From the NCBI GenBank assembly GCA_946406115.1, contig OX291551.1, positions 30,611,381 through 30,675,380 of the forward strand: 64,000 bases of DNA, in the 5' to 3' direction. The notes under the pieces were generated by a model that was not told where the DNA came from, ran no database searches, and saw only the letters and a list, made by a program, of their open reading frames with translations. The DNA comes from Apoda limacodes (Eukaryota > Arthropoda > Insecta > Lepidoptera > Limacodidae). This document shows, one piece after another, positions 10,406-21,256 of the stretch; position 1 is the first letter of the stretch, and every line of letters starts with the position of its first letter. A program made the position numbers and the translations under genes.

Positions 10406-11840
10406 TTTTTTTTTTTTTTTTTATACCACTAAGGTGGCAAACAAGCCTACGGTCCGCCTGATGGTAAGCGGTCACCGTAGCCTATGGACGCTTGCAACAC
10501 CAGGGGCATCACTCGCGCGTTGCCGACCCTTCAGAAATCTAATAACTTCTTTTTTGAAGAACCCCATACTGTAGTCCTTAGAGAAAACCTTGGCAGGGAG
10601 CTCATTCCACAACCCAAGGGTTCGCGGGAGGAAGTTTCTCTGAAACCGCACTGTTCGCGACCATTTTGGTTCCAAAGTGTGAGAATGAATTCCCTGTCGA
10701 TGGCGAGCGGTGCGATGGTAGAAAGTAGCCGTGGGCATCATTTCGAACAATTCCTCAGAACACAATCCATTGAACAAGCGGTAGAACACACACAGGGAGG
10801 CAAAGTCTCTCCTCAGACTTAAGGGTTCGATACCGCAAGTGAGTTTGGGATCGTCGACAATTCTCACAGCCCGTCGTTGAACCGAGTCAAAAGGGCCAAG
10901 CTGGTATCCGGGTGCACCCGCCCAGAGATGGCAGCAGTACTCCATATGGGGCCGGACTTGCGACTTGTAAAGTAGCAACCTTTGCCCCGACGTGAAGTAC
11001 TGCTTCGCTCTGTTGAGTACACCAAGTTTTTTGGACGCCAGCTTTACCTTGCCTAGCAAATGATCTCGGAACTGAACATCGCTGGAGATGTCAACGCCAA
11101 GGATCCCAATGCTCTTGGAGATGGAGAGGGGAGTGTTCTGGAATTGTGGGACTACAGTAAATGGGGTTTTCTTAGCGGTGAACGCGCAGACTTGTGTCTT
11201 TGAAGGGTTGAATCGGACCAAGTTTTCCCGCCCCCAGTCAGAGACCTTGGACAGACCGATCTCGATTTGAGACACAAGTTCTTCACGCTTTTCCTCCACA
11301 ACGGAACGTGGGATGCTTGCACGGCCCGTGTAATAAGCGTCTCCAGTACTGTCATCTGCATAGCAATGTATGTTGTTGATGTCCAACATATCATTGATGT
11401 GCAGTAGAAACAGCGTAGGAGACAGCACAGAGCCTTGCGGGACACCAGCATTAATGTCCATGCTATCAGAGCAACTACCGTCAACTACGGCTCGTATGCT
11501 TCTGCCGGACAAAAAGCTAGCCACCCATTTGCACAAACCCTCGGGCACTCCGTAAGAAGGCAACTTCGATAGAAGACCCCGGTGCCAGACCCGATCGAAC
11601 GCCTTCGCTATGTCTAGGCTACATGCCAATGCCTCCCCCCCCCCCATGAATCAAAGTAAACGCCCCGGCCAACAGTCAGCATAGAGGAGTACATACTCCT
11701 CTAGGATTTCAGTGATGTACTGCCTAACAGCCAGCGACCCTCGCCCGCGAGGACCTACAGTCCAGGAAACGCTCACAAGTTCGGGTTTTCCGCCTGCTAC
11801 ATGCTCCGGAACATACAGGTACCACCCCCGTTGCACACTA
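10406..11840 (-). mobile_element. 5'-truncated LINE (family 3) with A-tail
   Basis: The minus-strand insertion ends in an A-tail (T-run at 10,406-10,422) after a 3' UTR containing 'ACCGCTTACCATCAGGCGG' and 'CCACCTTAGTGGTATAA'. It reaches upstream to about 11,840, where frame is lost. Other 3' fragments of the same family are at 33,186-33,490, 44,690-45,352 and 47,722-48,650. A G-run (C-run on plus) at 11,637-11,646 marks the 5' edge of the open frame and is probably a slippage or assembly-sensitive site. Confidence 0.85.
10472..11647 (-). CDS. LINE reverse transcriptase ORF, long but N-terminally truncated
   Basis: This 391-codon open frame covers RT from motif A to the C-terminus. It has ALACSLDIAKAFDRVWH (catalytic Asp), GVPQGSVLSPTLFLLHIND, then YADDST (the ADD box), then GILGVDISSDVQFRDHL. 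The C-terminal part is AVRIVDDPKLT, MPTATFYHRTARHR and NFLPRTLGLWNELPAKVF, ending FLKGRQRASDAPGVASVH before stop. The endonuclease and RT N-terminus are missing from the frame, so the element could not move by itself. It is the least decayed protein-coding stretch in the window and suggests a fairly recent insertion. The first codons (MGGGE) come from the homopolymer and are not a natural start. Confidence 0.85.
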   Translation of the reverse strand: MGGGEALACSLDIAKAFDRVWHRGLLSKLPSYGVPEGLCKWVASFLSGRSIRAVVDGSCSDSMDINAGVPQGSVLSPTLFLLHINDMLDINNIHCYADDSTGDAYYTGRASIPRSVVEEKREELVSQIEIGLSKVSDWGRENLVRFNPSKTQVCAFTAKKTPFTVVPQFQNTPLSISKSIGILGVDISSDVQFRDHLLGKVKLASKKLGVLNRAKQYFTSGQRLLLYKSQVRPHMEYCCHLWAGAPGYQLGPFDSVQRRAVRIVDDPKLTCGIEPLSLRRDFASLCVFYRLFNGLCSEELFEMMPTATFYHRTARHRQGIHSHTLEPKWSRTVRFQRNFLPRTLGLWNELPAKVFSKDYSMGFFKKEVIRFLKGRQRASDAPGVASVHRLR

Positions 11841-11904
11841 GGTGGGTGGTGACCGCGAACAGGGATTGTTGTTAACTGTGTAGCCTTTGGTAGTACCTAC
11901 CTCC

Positions 11905-12365
11905 AAGAGTGTAGCCAGGTACGGGCAGGGAAGGGGGTCAGCCGATTCAGATTGCCCACATTTTTTACTGCTACTACACTTCACCATCTTCCAACAGTCG
12001 TTCGTTCAACCTTCTACTGGTAGAGAGGCAGTTCGTGAGTGTTTTGATGTTAAGTCGAGTAGGCGCGCCATTGCTTCAGTAGCGATTTTGTACGGTCGCC
12101 GCTACAGGATCGTCTAAAGGTGCGTACAGATTATTTGCAGCACAAAATGCAATGCAGCACGAACATATGTGGACACCTCAACAACGGCCATTCCCGGCAG
12201 TGCTCAGCGCGCACGCCATGAAACCGTTTCATTTTGAAGTGACTATATTGGTGTTTCAATTATTTAAACCACCTAAGTCAACTGTTCGGCCAACCTTTTT
12301 CGCGTAGAGAGGTAGTTCCTCAGTATTTGATGATTTTAGGTCGTGTTGACACGCCATCGCTTATA
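11905..12365. repeat. Interspersed repeat 'GTAGCCAGGTACGGGCAGG', copy A
   Basis: Starts 'GTAGCCAGGTACGGGCAGGG', then 'CAACAGTCGTTCGTTCAACC', 'AGCGATTTTGTACGGTCG' and 'AAAGGTGCGTACAGATTATT', as in the copy at 28,983-29,640. The first block is partly duplicated at 12,281-12,362. The second block ('GCGCGCACGCCATG' to 'TGGTGTTTCAATTATTT') has opposite orientation in the two copies. No coding potential is seen. Confidence 0.65.
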
Positions 12366-12371
12366 TATAAT

Positions 12372-12556
12372 CTACTAGCATTTGCCCGCGCTTCCACTCG
12401 CCCGAAATTCAGTTATGGGTGTAGGATTTCAACATCAACTCCTCAATTTTATAAAAAAAAAAACCGACTCACTTGACGTTTTGAAGTTGCCTATGACAGA
12501 CAGATAGAGAGACAGACAGACAGACTTACTTATGCATTTATGATATAAGTATGGAC
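12372..12556 (-). mobile_element. Helitron-like non-autonomous element
   Basis: Read on the minus strand it starts near 'TCATAAATGCATAAGTAAG', has the usual 'CTGTCTGTC' stretch and ends '...GGGCAAATGCTAGTAG', i.e. at a CTAG terminus. Related copies are at 32,325-32,480, 45,593-45,815, 57,467-57,719 and 63,535-63,765. These are the abundant short Helitron-type elements of Lepidoptera. No Rep/helicase is present. Confidence 0.5.
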
Positions 12557-12904
12557 TACTTGTCCCAGAATGAGCAGGTAAGAGCACTGCTGTATGGAGG
12601 ACGTAAAGACGTGACTAAGCTTCCTTAATCCTGTACAACCTAAATGGACTCTCCTTATCGGCTTCTTTTTCAAAATGATTTTTACCCAACTGCACTATAA
12701 TATCATCGTCAGAAGATTGTAGATGTGAGATTTACTCGCTGTTTACATTTACTTATGCCTTGTCCTATCCAGTTATCAAGAATTAAAGACATCAGTGCGA
12801 TTGTAAACAGCTTCGAGGACATGATATGCCCCGATTCACTTCTTTTTGTAGCTGGATAGGTCATGTTTGACCTGTTTTTATTTATTTATTTTATTTAACT
12901 AATA

Positions 12905-15045
12905 TGTCCAACTGGTTATACGAACAAGGATTTTTTTCCCCTGAGACCAACTAAATAGTTGAACATTAGAAAACCGAAATTTACAGGGCCCTTCGTACAA
13001 CAACTGCATGGCCAGTTGGACGAGTGCCCAAAACTGATAATATTAAAGATTTTAACCGGCATTAAAAAAGGAGGTTCCCAAAGAGGTATTCATGAATGAT
13101 TTATACTGAACTAAACATTATCCCTTTTTAACCGATTTTTAAAAGGATGAAAGTTGTTGCAGTTATAAAAGTCAAGTGTGAGTCGAATTAGCGCACTGAG
13201 AGTTTAATACGGAATATAAATAAGAAAGCTTTTTAACCAAGTGCAATTGAAGAACAGACATAAGAAAGTGCTATATCTCCGTAACTATTGACCGTAGACT
13301 ATAGTCGTATTTTTAATTAGACAAAGTTAACTGACGTTTACTGTGTTATCAGTTTTTGATGAAATAAAAATAGTGCTGTGACAAAGTGAATGATTGAAAA
13401 AACTCCTGAAGGAAGCTAGCCTACACCCGTCGCCGGTGCGCGTTCTTAACAACACTCATTGTTCATTCATCTGATTGAACGAGAACTGAACGCTTCACTA
13501 TTACTTTTTTAAATATGGCAACATTATTTTACAAAGTGACATTAGCTACTGTCAGTTGGCTTCGCCTAGTTAAAAATACGACTATAGTAGTTTTTTATAT
13601 ATAGCATTAGACATAGCACTTTCTAGTTTGACAGCTGTCATCCGAAACGAAGATCTTGATGAGATCTATCACTTCTGTAAAGAAATTTCTAGTTTACGAT
13701 CAATAGTTACGCAGATATAGCACTTTCGGATTTGACAGCTGTAATCCGAAACAAAGATCTTGGTGAGGTCTATCACTTGGCATAACGCTGGACTCCAAAC
13801 TTCAATGGGGTCCTCATATTCATAACTTAGCCAAAAAACTTAGCTCTGCTGTGTATGCGATCAAGAAAATTAGAAAATTGACCGATGTAAACAGTTTTGA
13901 TAGTTTAATAACATTTGGTATCTTGTTGTGGGGTAGCGCTGCTGATGTAAATACAACATTTTTGTTACAAAAACGGGCAATTCGTGCTATTTATAAATTA
14001 GGATCTAGGATATCTCTGAGGGATAGGTTTAGGGAAGTCAAAATTTTAACTTGAGCGTACATATATGAAAATCTTTTATATGTTCATAAAAATATCAATA
14101 GTTTCAGCAAGAAAAGTGACGTTCACAAAGTAAATACTAGAAGTAAAAATAAGCTGTTGGTGCATGATACACGTCTACACAAAATAAGTAACTCTTTTAT
14201 GAGGCAATGTATACACTTTTACAACAAAGTTCCCAATAATATTCAAAAGCTATCAATAAGTAAATTTAAATCTTTTATCAAACAAGTACTTTGTAAAAAA
14301 GCATACTACAATATTTCAGACTATGTTAATGATAAAAATCCTTGGGACTGAAGATGCTCAATTACAGGATGCATAGGTAAAACAAATTAAAATAGAAATA
14401 ATATAAAATTGTACAGCTTAAAATTTTTATTTAAAACATTGATTGTATTTTAGTTTTTATGATTTTTTTAAAAGAGTAACTGTCGAGTTTCCTGCCGGAT
14501 TCTTCTCGGCAGAAATCAACAACATTGTGAACCGGATTTTCAAAAAATAGTATATCATAACTTTGACGATTCAAAGGTGATTGTAAAATCCTAATTTGAA
14601 TAAATAAATTTTTACTTTGACTTCTGTAAAGAAACTACTAGTCTACGATCAATAGTTTTGGAGATATAGGTAGCTATTTTAAAACATTACAAATAAATCT
14701 TTAAGATCTTGAGAGTAAACATCTGTCTTCAATTTAACTTGGTTAAAAAGCTTTGGTATTTATATTCCGTATTAAATCCTCAGTGCGCAAATCAGACTCA
14801 CACTTGACGTTTTATAACTATAACTTCAATCCTTTTAAAAGTCGGTTAAAAAGGAAGTGTTTAGTTCATTATAAACCCTTCATGAAAACTTTATTCAAGA
14901 ACCTTCTTTTTTAAAGTCGGTTAATACTATTACCATTTCGGGGCGGTGATCCAACTGGGCCCTGTAAATTTCGGTTTTCTGATGTTCAACTATTTAGTTG
15001 GTCCACGGCGAAAAAAAAAATCATTTTTTGTACAACCCGTTGGAC
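12905..15045. mobile_element. Long inverted-repeat element, split by a LINE
   Basis: The left arm contains 'CCAACTGGTTATACG', 'CCAACTAAATAGTTGAACAT' and 'CCGAAATTTACAGGGCCC'. The right arm carries their inverted counterparts: 'GGGCCCTGTAAATTTCGG', 'ATGTTCAACTATTTAGTTGG' and 'CCCGTTGGACGAACGG'. Pairing continues inward through 'AAAAGCTTTT.AACC.AGT' and 'ATTCCGTATTAAA' to about 13,250 and 14,730. Without the LINE at 13,779-14,622 the element is about 1.3 kb. No transposase was seen. The loop side of the left arm also contains a roughly 120-bp tandem duplication ('GATCTTG.TGAG.TCTATCACTT'). Confidence 0.6.
13779..14622 (+). mobile_element. 5'-truncated LINE (family 2) inside inverted-repeat element
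   Basis: Begins with GITLDSKLQWGPHIHNL-type sequence and continues LAKKLSSAVYAIKKIR, GILLWGSAADVNTTFL, LQKRAIRAIYKLGSRISLR and FMRQCIHFYNKVPNNIQ, ending NDKNPWD before stop at 14,351. An internal deletion removes about ten residues before GILLWG compared with the 23-kb copy, and a stop follows ILT at 14,054. The 3' UTR has 'TTTCCTGCCGG.TTCTTCTCGGCAG' and ends 'GAATAAATAAATTTTTACTTTGAC'. Flanks read 'CTATCACTT' on the left and 'ACTTCTGTAAAG' on the right, which match one interrupted target copy. Confidence 0.8.
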
Positions 15046-15600
15046 GAACGGAAAAAACCCGACGTATTGCTAGTCAGCTTTCTTATAGTCCACAGAGGCC
15101 TGACACATGGGCTGATGTCCGAGGCCGTCTTCTGTATAGTCTGCCTCACTGTTTGGATGTGGTAAGGTGCCGTAACCCCCGAAACTCAGCCTATTCAGGT
15201 GGTTAAAAATCGATCAAGAAAGGCAAGAAGATTTCTAATCTATTCGTGATAATGACCCTCGAAATAGCTTATAAACGTGGCCAGATCTGTCAATATTTTT
15301 TCAGCTGGGTGTTATCTCCCTTATTGAAAAATAGGATCAAAATGTCATGTATCAGAATCAAGAGCAGAAGTAGCTGCACGCCTCTGGAGTTTTACCATAT
15401 GAATAATATTGGAGTTAAATGCCTACAATGCCACTTTTGCCGTATAAAAACAACATTTTATACCAAGTCTGCGCCCCCCTAGCCCAAAAGCTGACTACGC
15501 CCTTGCCTACCACTGTAACGAACCCTTACTATTTATAATAAAAGCATAGGTACTAGGGAGTCACTAGTGTGCACGATGCACGGCGGGTGGTAGGTAATCC
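15046..15600. other. Intronic sequence, no gene supported
   Basis: A plus-strand frame at 14,946-15,206 crosses the arm of the inverted-repeat element and is not considered a gene. Nothing else is recognised. Confidence 0.35.
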
Positions 15601-15777
15601 TCGGTCACTGTTGTTGCTTGTTACATTCAGTAGCAGTTCCAGTTAACGTAGAATCATCAAGTCAATATAATTAATGCGTACACAAAAGAGAACCCCGCGC
15701 ACGTGCCATGTGGGAGGACGTACGCCGTGTGCCGAGCTAAATATAGCGTGTAAGACGCGTCGGGTGACGTCACTCAC

Positions 15778-15796
15778 CGGCATGCGCTGCACGCAT
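15778..15796 (-). CDS. Rtnl1: Possible alternative first exon of reticulon-like gene
   Basis: In a GC-rich island (about 15,690-15,850) the minus strand has ATG at 15,796, six codons MRAAHA plus one G, then a donor 'CCG|GTGAGT'. The splice phase is 1, the same as the other candidate first exons, so it could join the 795-830 microexon in frame. A CRE-like palindrome 'TGACGTCA' lies at 15,765-15,772, just inside the intron. The exon is so short that chance is a real possibility; the shared phase and the island are the only support. Confidence 0.3.
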
Positions 15797-15977
15797 CTCA
15801 GCACCGCTGCACCGCACCGCACGACCAGGGAAATGGTCTGTGTCGACGACCAGTCCTTATAATAATATATTTTTCATCACACTTACTCGTAAACATCGAC
15901 TATTCGAAAATTATATTTTTCTTAAAGCAAATCGTGCGTTCATAGATCCCTCGAGCGATAACGACGCGCCTAAATTC

Positions 15978-16398
15978 CAGGGCCGGATTTAGGGGAGGGC
16001 AACCGGGGCGAATGCCCCGGGGCCTCCACAAACAAGAAGCCCCTACAATAGAGACTTCAGAAAAAATCATTCAAATTCCGACTAGTAGACACTAGTAAAA
16101 ATCTTTTTCTTTGATATTATTTGTCGCTGTTTTACCTTTACATACTAGTGGTGGTTAATATAACGTATAGCTGATAAATATAGCAAGCTATTTACTTGCA
16201 ACGAATAGCGCGCGCTATATAAATATTTAGGTAGCGCTAAAATTATAACGTTATTTTACAACATCGCTACTCCGTCATCGCGCCAGCCACGAATATCTCG
16301 TTGTCAAAATTAGCGCGTTATTTGGAAAATTATTTGGAGCCAGGGGGCCTCCACTCCTTTGTTGCCCCGAGGCCTCTAGACTTCATAATCCGGCCCTG
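15978..16398. mobile_element. hAT-type MITE with perfect 8-bp target duplication
   Basis: The ends are 'CAGGGCCGGATTTAGGGG' and 'ATAATCCGGCCCTG', flanked on both sides by the identical 8-mer CTAAATTC (15,970-15,977 and 16,399-16,406). Subterminal GC-rich stretches pair as well ('GGGGCCTCCAC' appears near both ends). The 421-bp element is non-coding. The 8-bp duplication and CAGGG termini are hallmarks of the hAT superfamily. Confidence 0.9.
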
Positions 16399-16755
16399 CT
16401 AAATTCTATAAGAATACTTAAAGCTGCCCATTCAAAATATGAACTACCTTCGTGCACACTACAACCAATCAATTGTTACAAGTTTTAACTTCAGCCTAAA
16501 CTTTTAAATTTATAAATTCTCTAGATATTCGCTATCTGGCGGTGGCGTCGTTTTCTGTACTTCGATTCTTGCCATTTCAATTGTGGTTTGGTGAGTTTAT
16601 TTATTTATTCACCTTATATTTTTATTTATTTACTAGCAAATGTGATGAAAAACGTTGTGTGAAAAACACGGGCGGTACGGAAATTATAAAGTCGATTCAG
16701 CCTTAGGCTTCTAAATAACCTCTCGTTTCCTCCTTGGTAACCTTAATATACAATG
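16399..16755. other. Spacer, nothing identified
   Basis: AT-rich with one TTTATTTA cluster near 16,590-16,640. No gene is supported. Confidence 0.3.
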
Positions 16756-16761
16756 TACTAC

Positions 16762-16860
16762 TACATAAGAGGTGCTCGGGGACCAAACGATATGCGAAGT
16801 TAAGTGACGTCGGACGGGGGTCTGTCATGGGATGGGTGATCGGTTAGTGGCTTATTTTGT
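16762..16860 (+). repeat. 5S rRNA-like SINE or 5S pseudogene
   Basis: 'GATATGCGAAGTTAAGTGACGTCGG' followed by 'GGATGGGTGATCGGTTAGTGG' resembles the 3' half of animal 5S rRNA ('GAAGTTAAGCA.CGTCGGGC...TTGGATGGGTGACCG'). That half includes the internal Pol III control region. The 5' half is not recognisable and the sequence continues into unrelated DNA, so it is not a functional 5S gene. A 5S-derived SINE head is likely, but a lone pseudogene cannot be excluded. Confidence 0.5.
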
Positions 16861-17084
16861 CTTAGTTGATGTTATTGTGCCACAGTCGTTACGCTTAGTC
16901 TTATGGGCGGCTCAAAATCTCTGACAATCGAGTGATCAGTAGATTGACACAATGTCTGCCAATTTGTACTGAACCAGCGCGTGCAGCGTGGTGATGCGGT
17001 GAACTACAGTGTGGTGATGTGATGAACTATTGCCATGTCACCTTTGGCCAACAACTACTATATATATAGGGGAGGCATTCTCAT

Positions 17085-17475
17085 TTTTTAGGGTTCCGTA
17101 CCTCGTAAGGAAAAAAAGAACCCTAATAGGATCACTTTGTTGTCTGTCTGTCTGTCAACCCCTTTTCTCAGGAACGCGTGAAGGTATCAAGTTGAAATTA
17201 TCATCAAAAACGAAGGTCTACGGTTTTTTGAACCTTGATTTCAAGCTTCTTAGTCAACGCAATAAACAAATAAACAAATGCGACCGAAATACGGCCATTG
17301 TTATCGCATATTTTGGCATTCACAAAATAAATCAAAAAAAGTTTAAAAGTAAAATGTTTACCTCACAAATATAGGAAACATTCCAAAAGCTATACACCAA
17401 TGAGACTTGATATCGTGATGGAACAAATATCTTCATATAATAAGTTTGTACGGAACCCTCGCACTCTTACTTCTT
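17085..17475 (-). mobile_element. Lepidopteran GGGTTCCGTACC repeat, copy
   Basis: Begins 'TTTAGGGTTCCGTACCTC' and includes 'GATCACTTTGTTGTCTGTCTGTC', the reverse of the usual 'GACAGACGGACAACAAAGTGATC' tail. It ends 'TGTACGGAACCCTCGCACTC'. Matches copies at 28.2, 31.7 and 60.0 kb in reverse orientation. Non-autonomous; the open frame across it is not a gene. Confidence 0.65.
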
Positions 17476-17499
17476 TGGTTTTTTTCTAGTAGGGGACAG

Positions 17500-18985
17500 G
17501 GGTGTAAATGAAGCTACGTACATGTAATTAATTGACTGTACCTCTGTGAGAATTGATGTAACTACCTTACCTCCATGAGGTATTTCCCCGTGAGTCATTT
17601 ATGACCCCCCCCCTCCCCGTGGCAGAGCGTGCCCACAACCGACCCGTTATTCAATACTAGCTGTCACTTTGAGGCCGAGTAAACTAAGTAGCGAAGGGGT
17701 TAGACACGGCCAGGCAGGGGACTGGGGCAGGGGGCACCCCCTGACCGACTCCCCCCGCATCGATCGCGACGCCTCCCAGCGCCGCGCCGCGCCGCTAGAG
17801 CCTCCCCCGGAGGCCTATCTTCGAAACGTCTGGGTTTTTTCTGGGAGATTCACTATGTTCAGTTACAGATTATACAATTTAATGTCCGCAAACTTCTTAT
17901 TTAGTTATATTATCTTATTGAATTAACTTTCCATGTAATTTCTTATGTACTGGATATAATATTTTTTATGGATTCAGTCAGACAGTTCCTTAGTTTAGCA
18001 ACAAGGTATCATTTTATTATACTAGGCAGGGTATACAATCCCGGAATCCTAAAATCCGGAATCACGGGATGGTCACGCAATATGTCATGTGAAAATGGCA
18101 AGATTACAAAAAAATTCTAACATGCAAGTTACAAGTTACGATACAAGCTGTAAGACACACTCGTACGTATGGAGGCACTTCAGGGTGGAGACTTAAGGGT
18201 GGAGTCAGTTTGTAAGTAATGCTATGTGCCCTAGATAGATTTGGGAATTTTATGGGCAGCAAAATGTTTTTTTAAAAGTTAACAGTGCCTAAATTTGTTT
18301 GAATAAAAACAGATTATTTGTTGTAATATGCTACTGTGTGCTGAAGTGCCGGTAAAGAAAGTTCTAATGTTGCGATATTCACGAGGAAAAGTTTGTTTTC
18401 TTAAGTTGGCACCGGTTGCCAGTAGTTGTGCTGAGTTTAGGTTTTATTGCAGTATGCCATAGTTAATAAAAATACATATTTCATCAGATATCATTTAAGA
18501 TTTGAAGTTCATTTTTTTCTATAAACTAAATAGGTGATGTTCTGTGATGTACTAAAATTTCGTTTCCAATTGTGATATATTTGCTTTCTTAGTTAAAAAA
18601 AATCCTTAAAAGTATGTTAACGTGCGCTTCGGTCGAGCTGCTATAATTATGCCGTTAGCGAGAAAAAAAGGCATATTAAATAAAATTTTGATTTTTCTTT
18701 AGTATTGGCACGGTCACAAGACTAATTTCCATTTTTCGCTCGTAAAATTCGCAAAAATATGCTAATTTTTGTCACTTTCTCGCACACGGCAGTTCTCACA
18801 CCACAATAACTGCTTTTATAAAAAATAAATTTTTGCTGTTTTTCTTCTAAAATAAAAACCCTACATTACTAGCCTTTATGTAATTTTTTGTGTAAAAATG
18901 CTGAAAAATCAAAAATTTGGTCCGTTTTAAATCTAGAATGTAACTATTGAAAAGTATCAAAGCAAGGGTCCTGATCACCATTTAA
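17500..18985. other. Intronic DNA with a GC-rich patch, no gene supported
   Basis: Positions 17,640-17,830 are GC- and CpG-rich and could be another island of the kind seen at the alternative first exons. No ATG-to-donor exon in phase 1 was found in it. The remainder is AT-rich. Confidence 0.35.
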
Positions 18986-18989
18986 GAGC

Positions 18990-19155
18990 GAAAACCCAAG
19001 CCGAAGCTTCCTCCGCGGGGAGCCCTTGAGCGTTTGGCGCTATATGGGCTGAGACTCCTTCAGAGTCTCGCGCCAAAAGCCCGGTGGAACACTTATGGCT
19101 GCAACAGCCAACTGCATAGTCAGTCAGTTCAGAAAAAAGAAAAAAAAATCACCAT
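18990..19155 (+). mobile_element. A-tailed SINE-like repeat, plus copy
   Basis: 'GGCGCTATATGGGCTGAGACTC', 'CAAAAGCCCGGTG' and 'GGCTGCAACAGCCAACTGCA' run into an A-rich tail at 19,132-19,148. A longer inverted copy is at 31,285-31,555. The A-tail indicates LINE-dependent retrotransposition. Confidence 0.6.
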
Positions 19156-19199
19156 TCGCTACAGGCCTCGAGCTAGCCTAATCCGGCGCTGCTAAGTAA

Positions 19200-21210
19200 G
19201 TCTAGCATCATAATTTCCAAAGTTATTCTTACATTAGATAACATATAGATTTAGGAATACAAATATAAAAAACAAGTACTAAAACTAAAACCCGACTAAA
19301 TAAATCGCGCTCTGAAAAGTACGAACCAAACACTTTGTTCTTTGGCGTTATTTTTTGGAAATTTGATAGTAAATGAGGCATTTCTATGAAACCTAATACA
19401 TAGTGGTTCCCAGCATTTCCAAGTTTTTAATTTTCTAATATCTGAGGGGTCATCCATTTAATACGTCACGCGCATAGGGGGGAGGAGGGAGAAATTGGGT
19501 AAAAATCGTTCAAATATTAAGAAAATTTACGAAACGGACTGCCCCTTAGGCTGGCCCCTTAGCTACTAATTATATAATTATACTTTGTTAAGGCTACCAT
19601 GTAGGGTACGACATTTTTGTGCACATTTTGTGGCCAAACTATAGCATCTGAAGGATTGAATAAATATATGTTATTAAACTTCCTTGTGTCTAGTGCATTA
19701 CCTGATTTTTATTTATTGTATTTAATGCTAGAAAAATCTGGAAGTGACGATTGTTTCAACACTAATGCAAATAAAAAAAATCAGAATTGATTGTCATCTA
19801 GTTCTAGTGCATTGACTATAAGTTGTAGTAATATTACTACAATCTATCTACATACAATATACAGTACATTTAAATGACTTAATAAATAAATAACAAATGC
19901 ATTTCATAGTAATGTATCTGACATTACCTATGTAATGTTTTAAGTACATTTACATAGACGGTCATTGGTATGTATAATACATACCTAGAAATTAGCTTTC
20001 TGGCCTATATCGCCCTCTTAAGTAGACATATCATTCCCTCGGCAACAAATCGAATGAGGAAATATATATGAAGATCAAAATGGTGCCGGTGTGTGTGATG
20101 TATGTCACATGAATGTCAGGTGAAAATGTAAGCTTAAAAAATATTCTTTTTACAGTAGGTATTTTTACCGAAAATTCTGACACACTATGAATATCTGCCA
20201 AATATGTCAGTATTGCCAACTAAGAAAATCAGTAAGGTTGCGGTCAGTCTAATTTCAAATTCTGTCTTAAGCCGGGCCCTCCTGCTTATGTTTTGCCGAA
20301 ACATTACACAAAAACCTCTTTCTTGTTAAAACTTTGTTTTTGTTGATGGAAACAATGTTTTTACTTTCCACGCTCGACGGATAACATCTCACCATATACC
20401 TCCGCGAGGGAAGGGGGGCGGGGCACAATCATTAATTTCGTTCGTATATCTGATCTGTGGTAATCTTTTTGTGTAGATGTTTTTGTGATTTTTTAGATGT
20501 ACATTTATACATGATTCGGCGAAACACGAGCGGCACGGCTTAGCTTACTGTTACACATAGCTGTTTGGGAAAGATTCATTTTTAGGGCTTCAAATATTTT
20601 CGTTTGATTATATTCCATTTCTGAGCGATAGACACGTGTACAAGTAGCCAGTATTCCAGTACGATAGTCATTAATAAGTAATCAGATAATAGACAGCTTA
20701 TAATAAACTTTTTGGGTCCTTTTTGAAATCTAATAGAATCTGTGGGTTTTCTCCAACAACTCTTGGATTCACCAACGAAGCATTTTCTGCCGCGTTATAA
20801 CTAAAACATAAAGGCTCATTTTCAGAAATTTTTCCTTATAACTTTTGATGTGCTCTTGTGCTCGTGTGCTCGTGTGCACGTGTGACCGTGTGCTCGTGTG
20901 CACGGCCGAATCGTCAGTAACTCCGGTTTTTGGCTAAAATGGCTACACTGGAGATACATAACAGCACAAGTCACGTGTCAAGTTCAAACCTTATTACCAC
21001 GCAATGTTCTCTACAGACAGACAGACACTTATCTATATATTTTAATTTACTGTATTTTAGTCGATACCACGTTCGATGATCCACTTACAAACTTAAAAAA
21101 ACTGTTACTGACAACGTGACAGTAATGGCGTCCCATGGGGATGGGGACAATACGTTGGTATCGGACTTCTCAATCTCAAGTGGTAGTGAGTACCTATGCT
21201 AAGTATGTGT
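19200..21210. other. Intronic DNA, no gene supported
   Basis: AT-rich with scattered short repeats. At 20,850-20,905 the phrase 'GTGCTCGTGTGC' recurs in a short imperfect array. Nothing coding is recognised. Confidence 0.35.
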
Positions 21211-21219
21211 AAGACTTAC

Positions 21220-21256
21220 GAGGACAGGGGTCAGCGTCATCCTTTCCGGATCCCAT
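21220..21256 (-). CDS. Rtnl1: Alternative first exon of reticulon-like gene
   Basis: Minus-strand ATG at 21,256 in an ideal context 'AACCATGG' opens MGSGKDDADPCP plus one nucleotide. It ends at the donor 'CTC|GTAAGT' (intron from 21,219). Phase 1 matches the 795-830 microexon, giving ...DPCP-H-AWFDPKRLHPK. The exon lies at the edge of a CpG-rich island (21,257-21,470), which would be its leader and promoter. The longer open frames across the island on both strands are attributed to GC content. Gene assignment is inferred from phase, strand and island context. Confidence 0.45.

Noticed and set aside
15246..15482. 78-aa plus-strand ORF
   Set aside because: No homology recognised, poor start context and no splice signals consistent with a gene.
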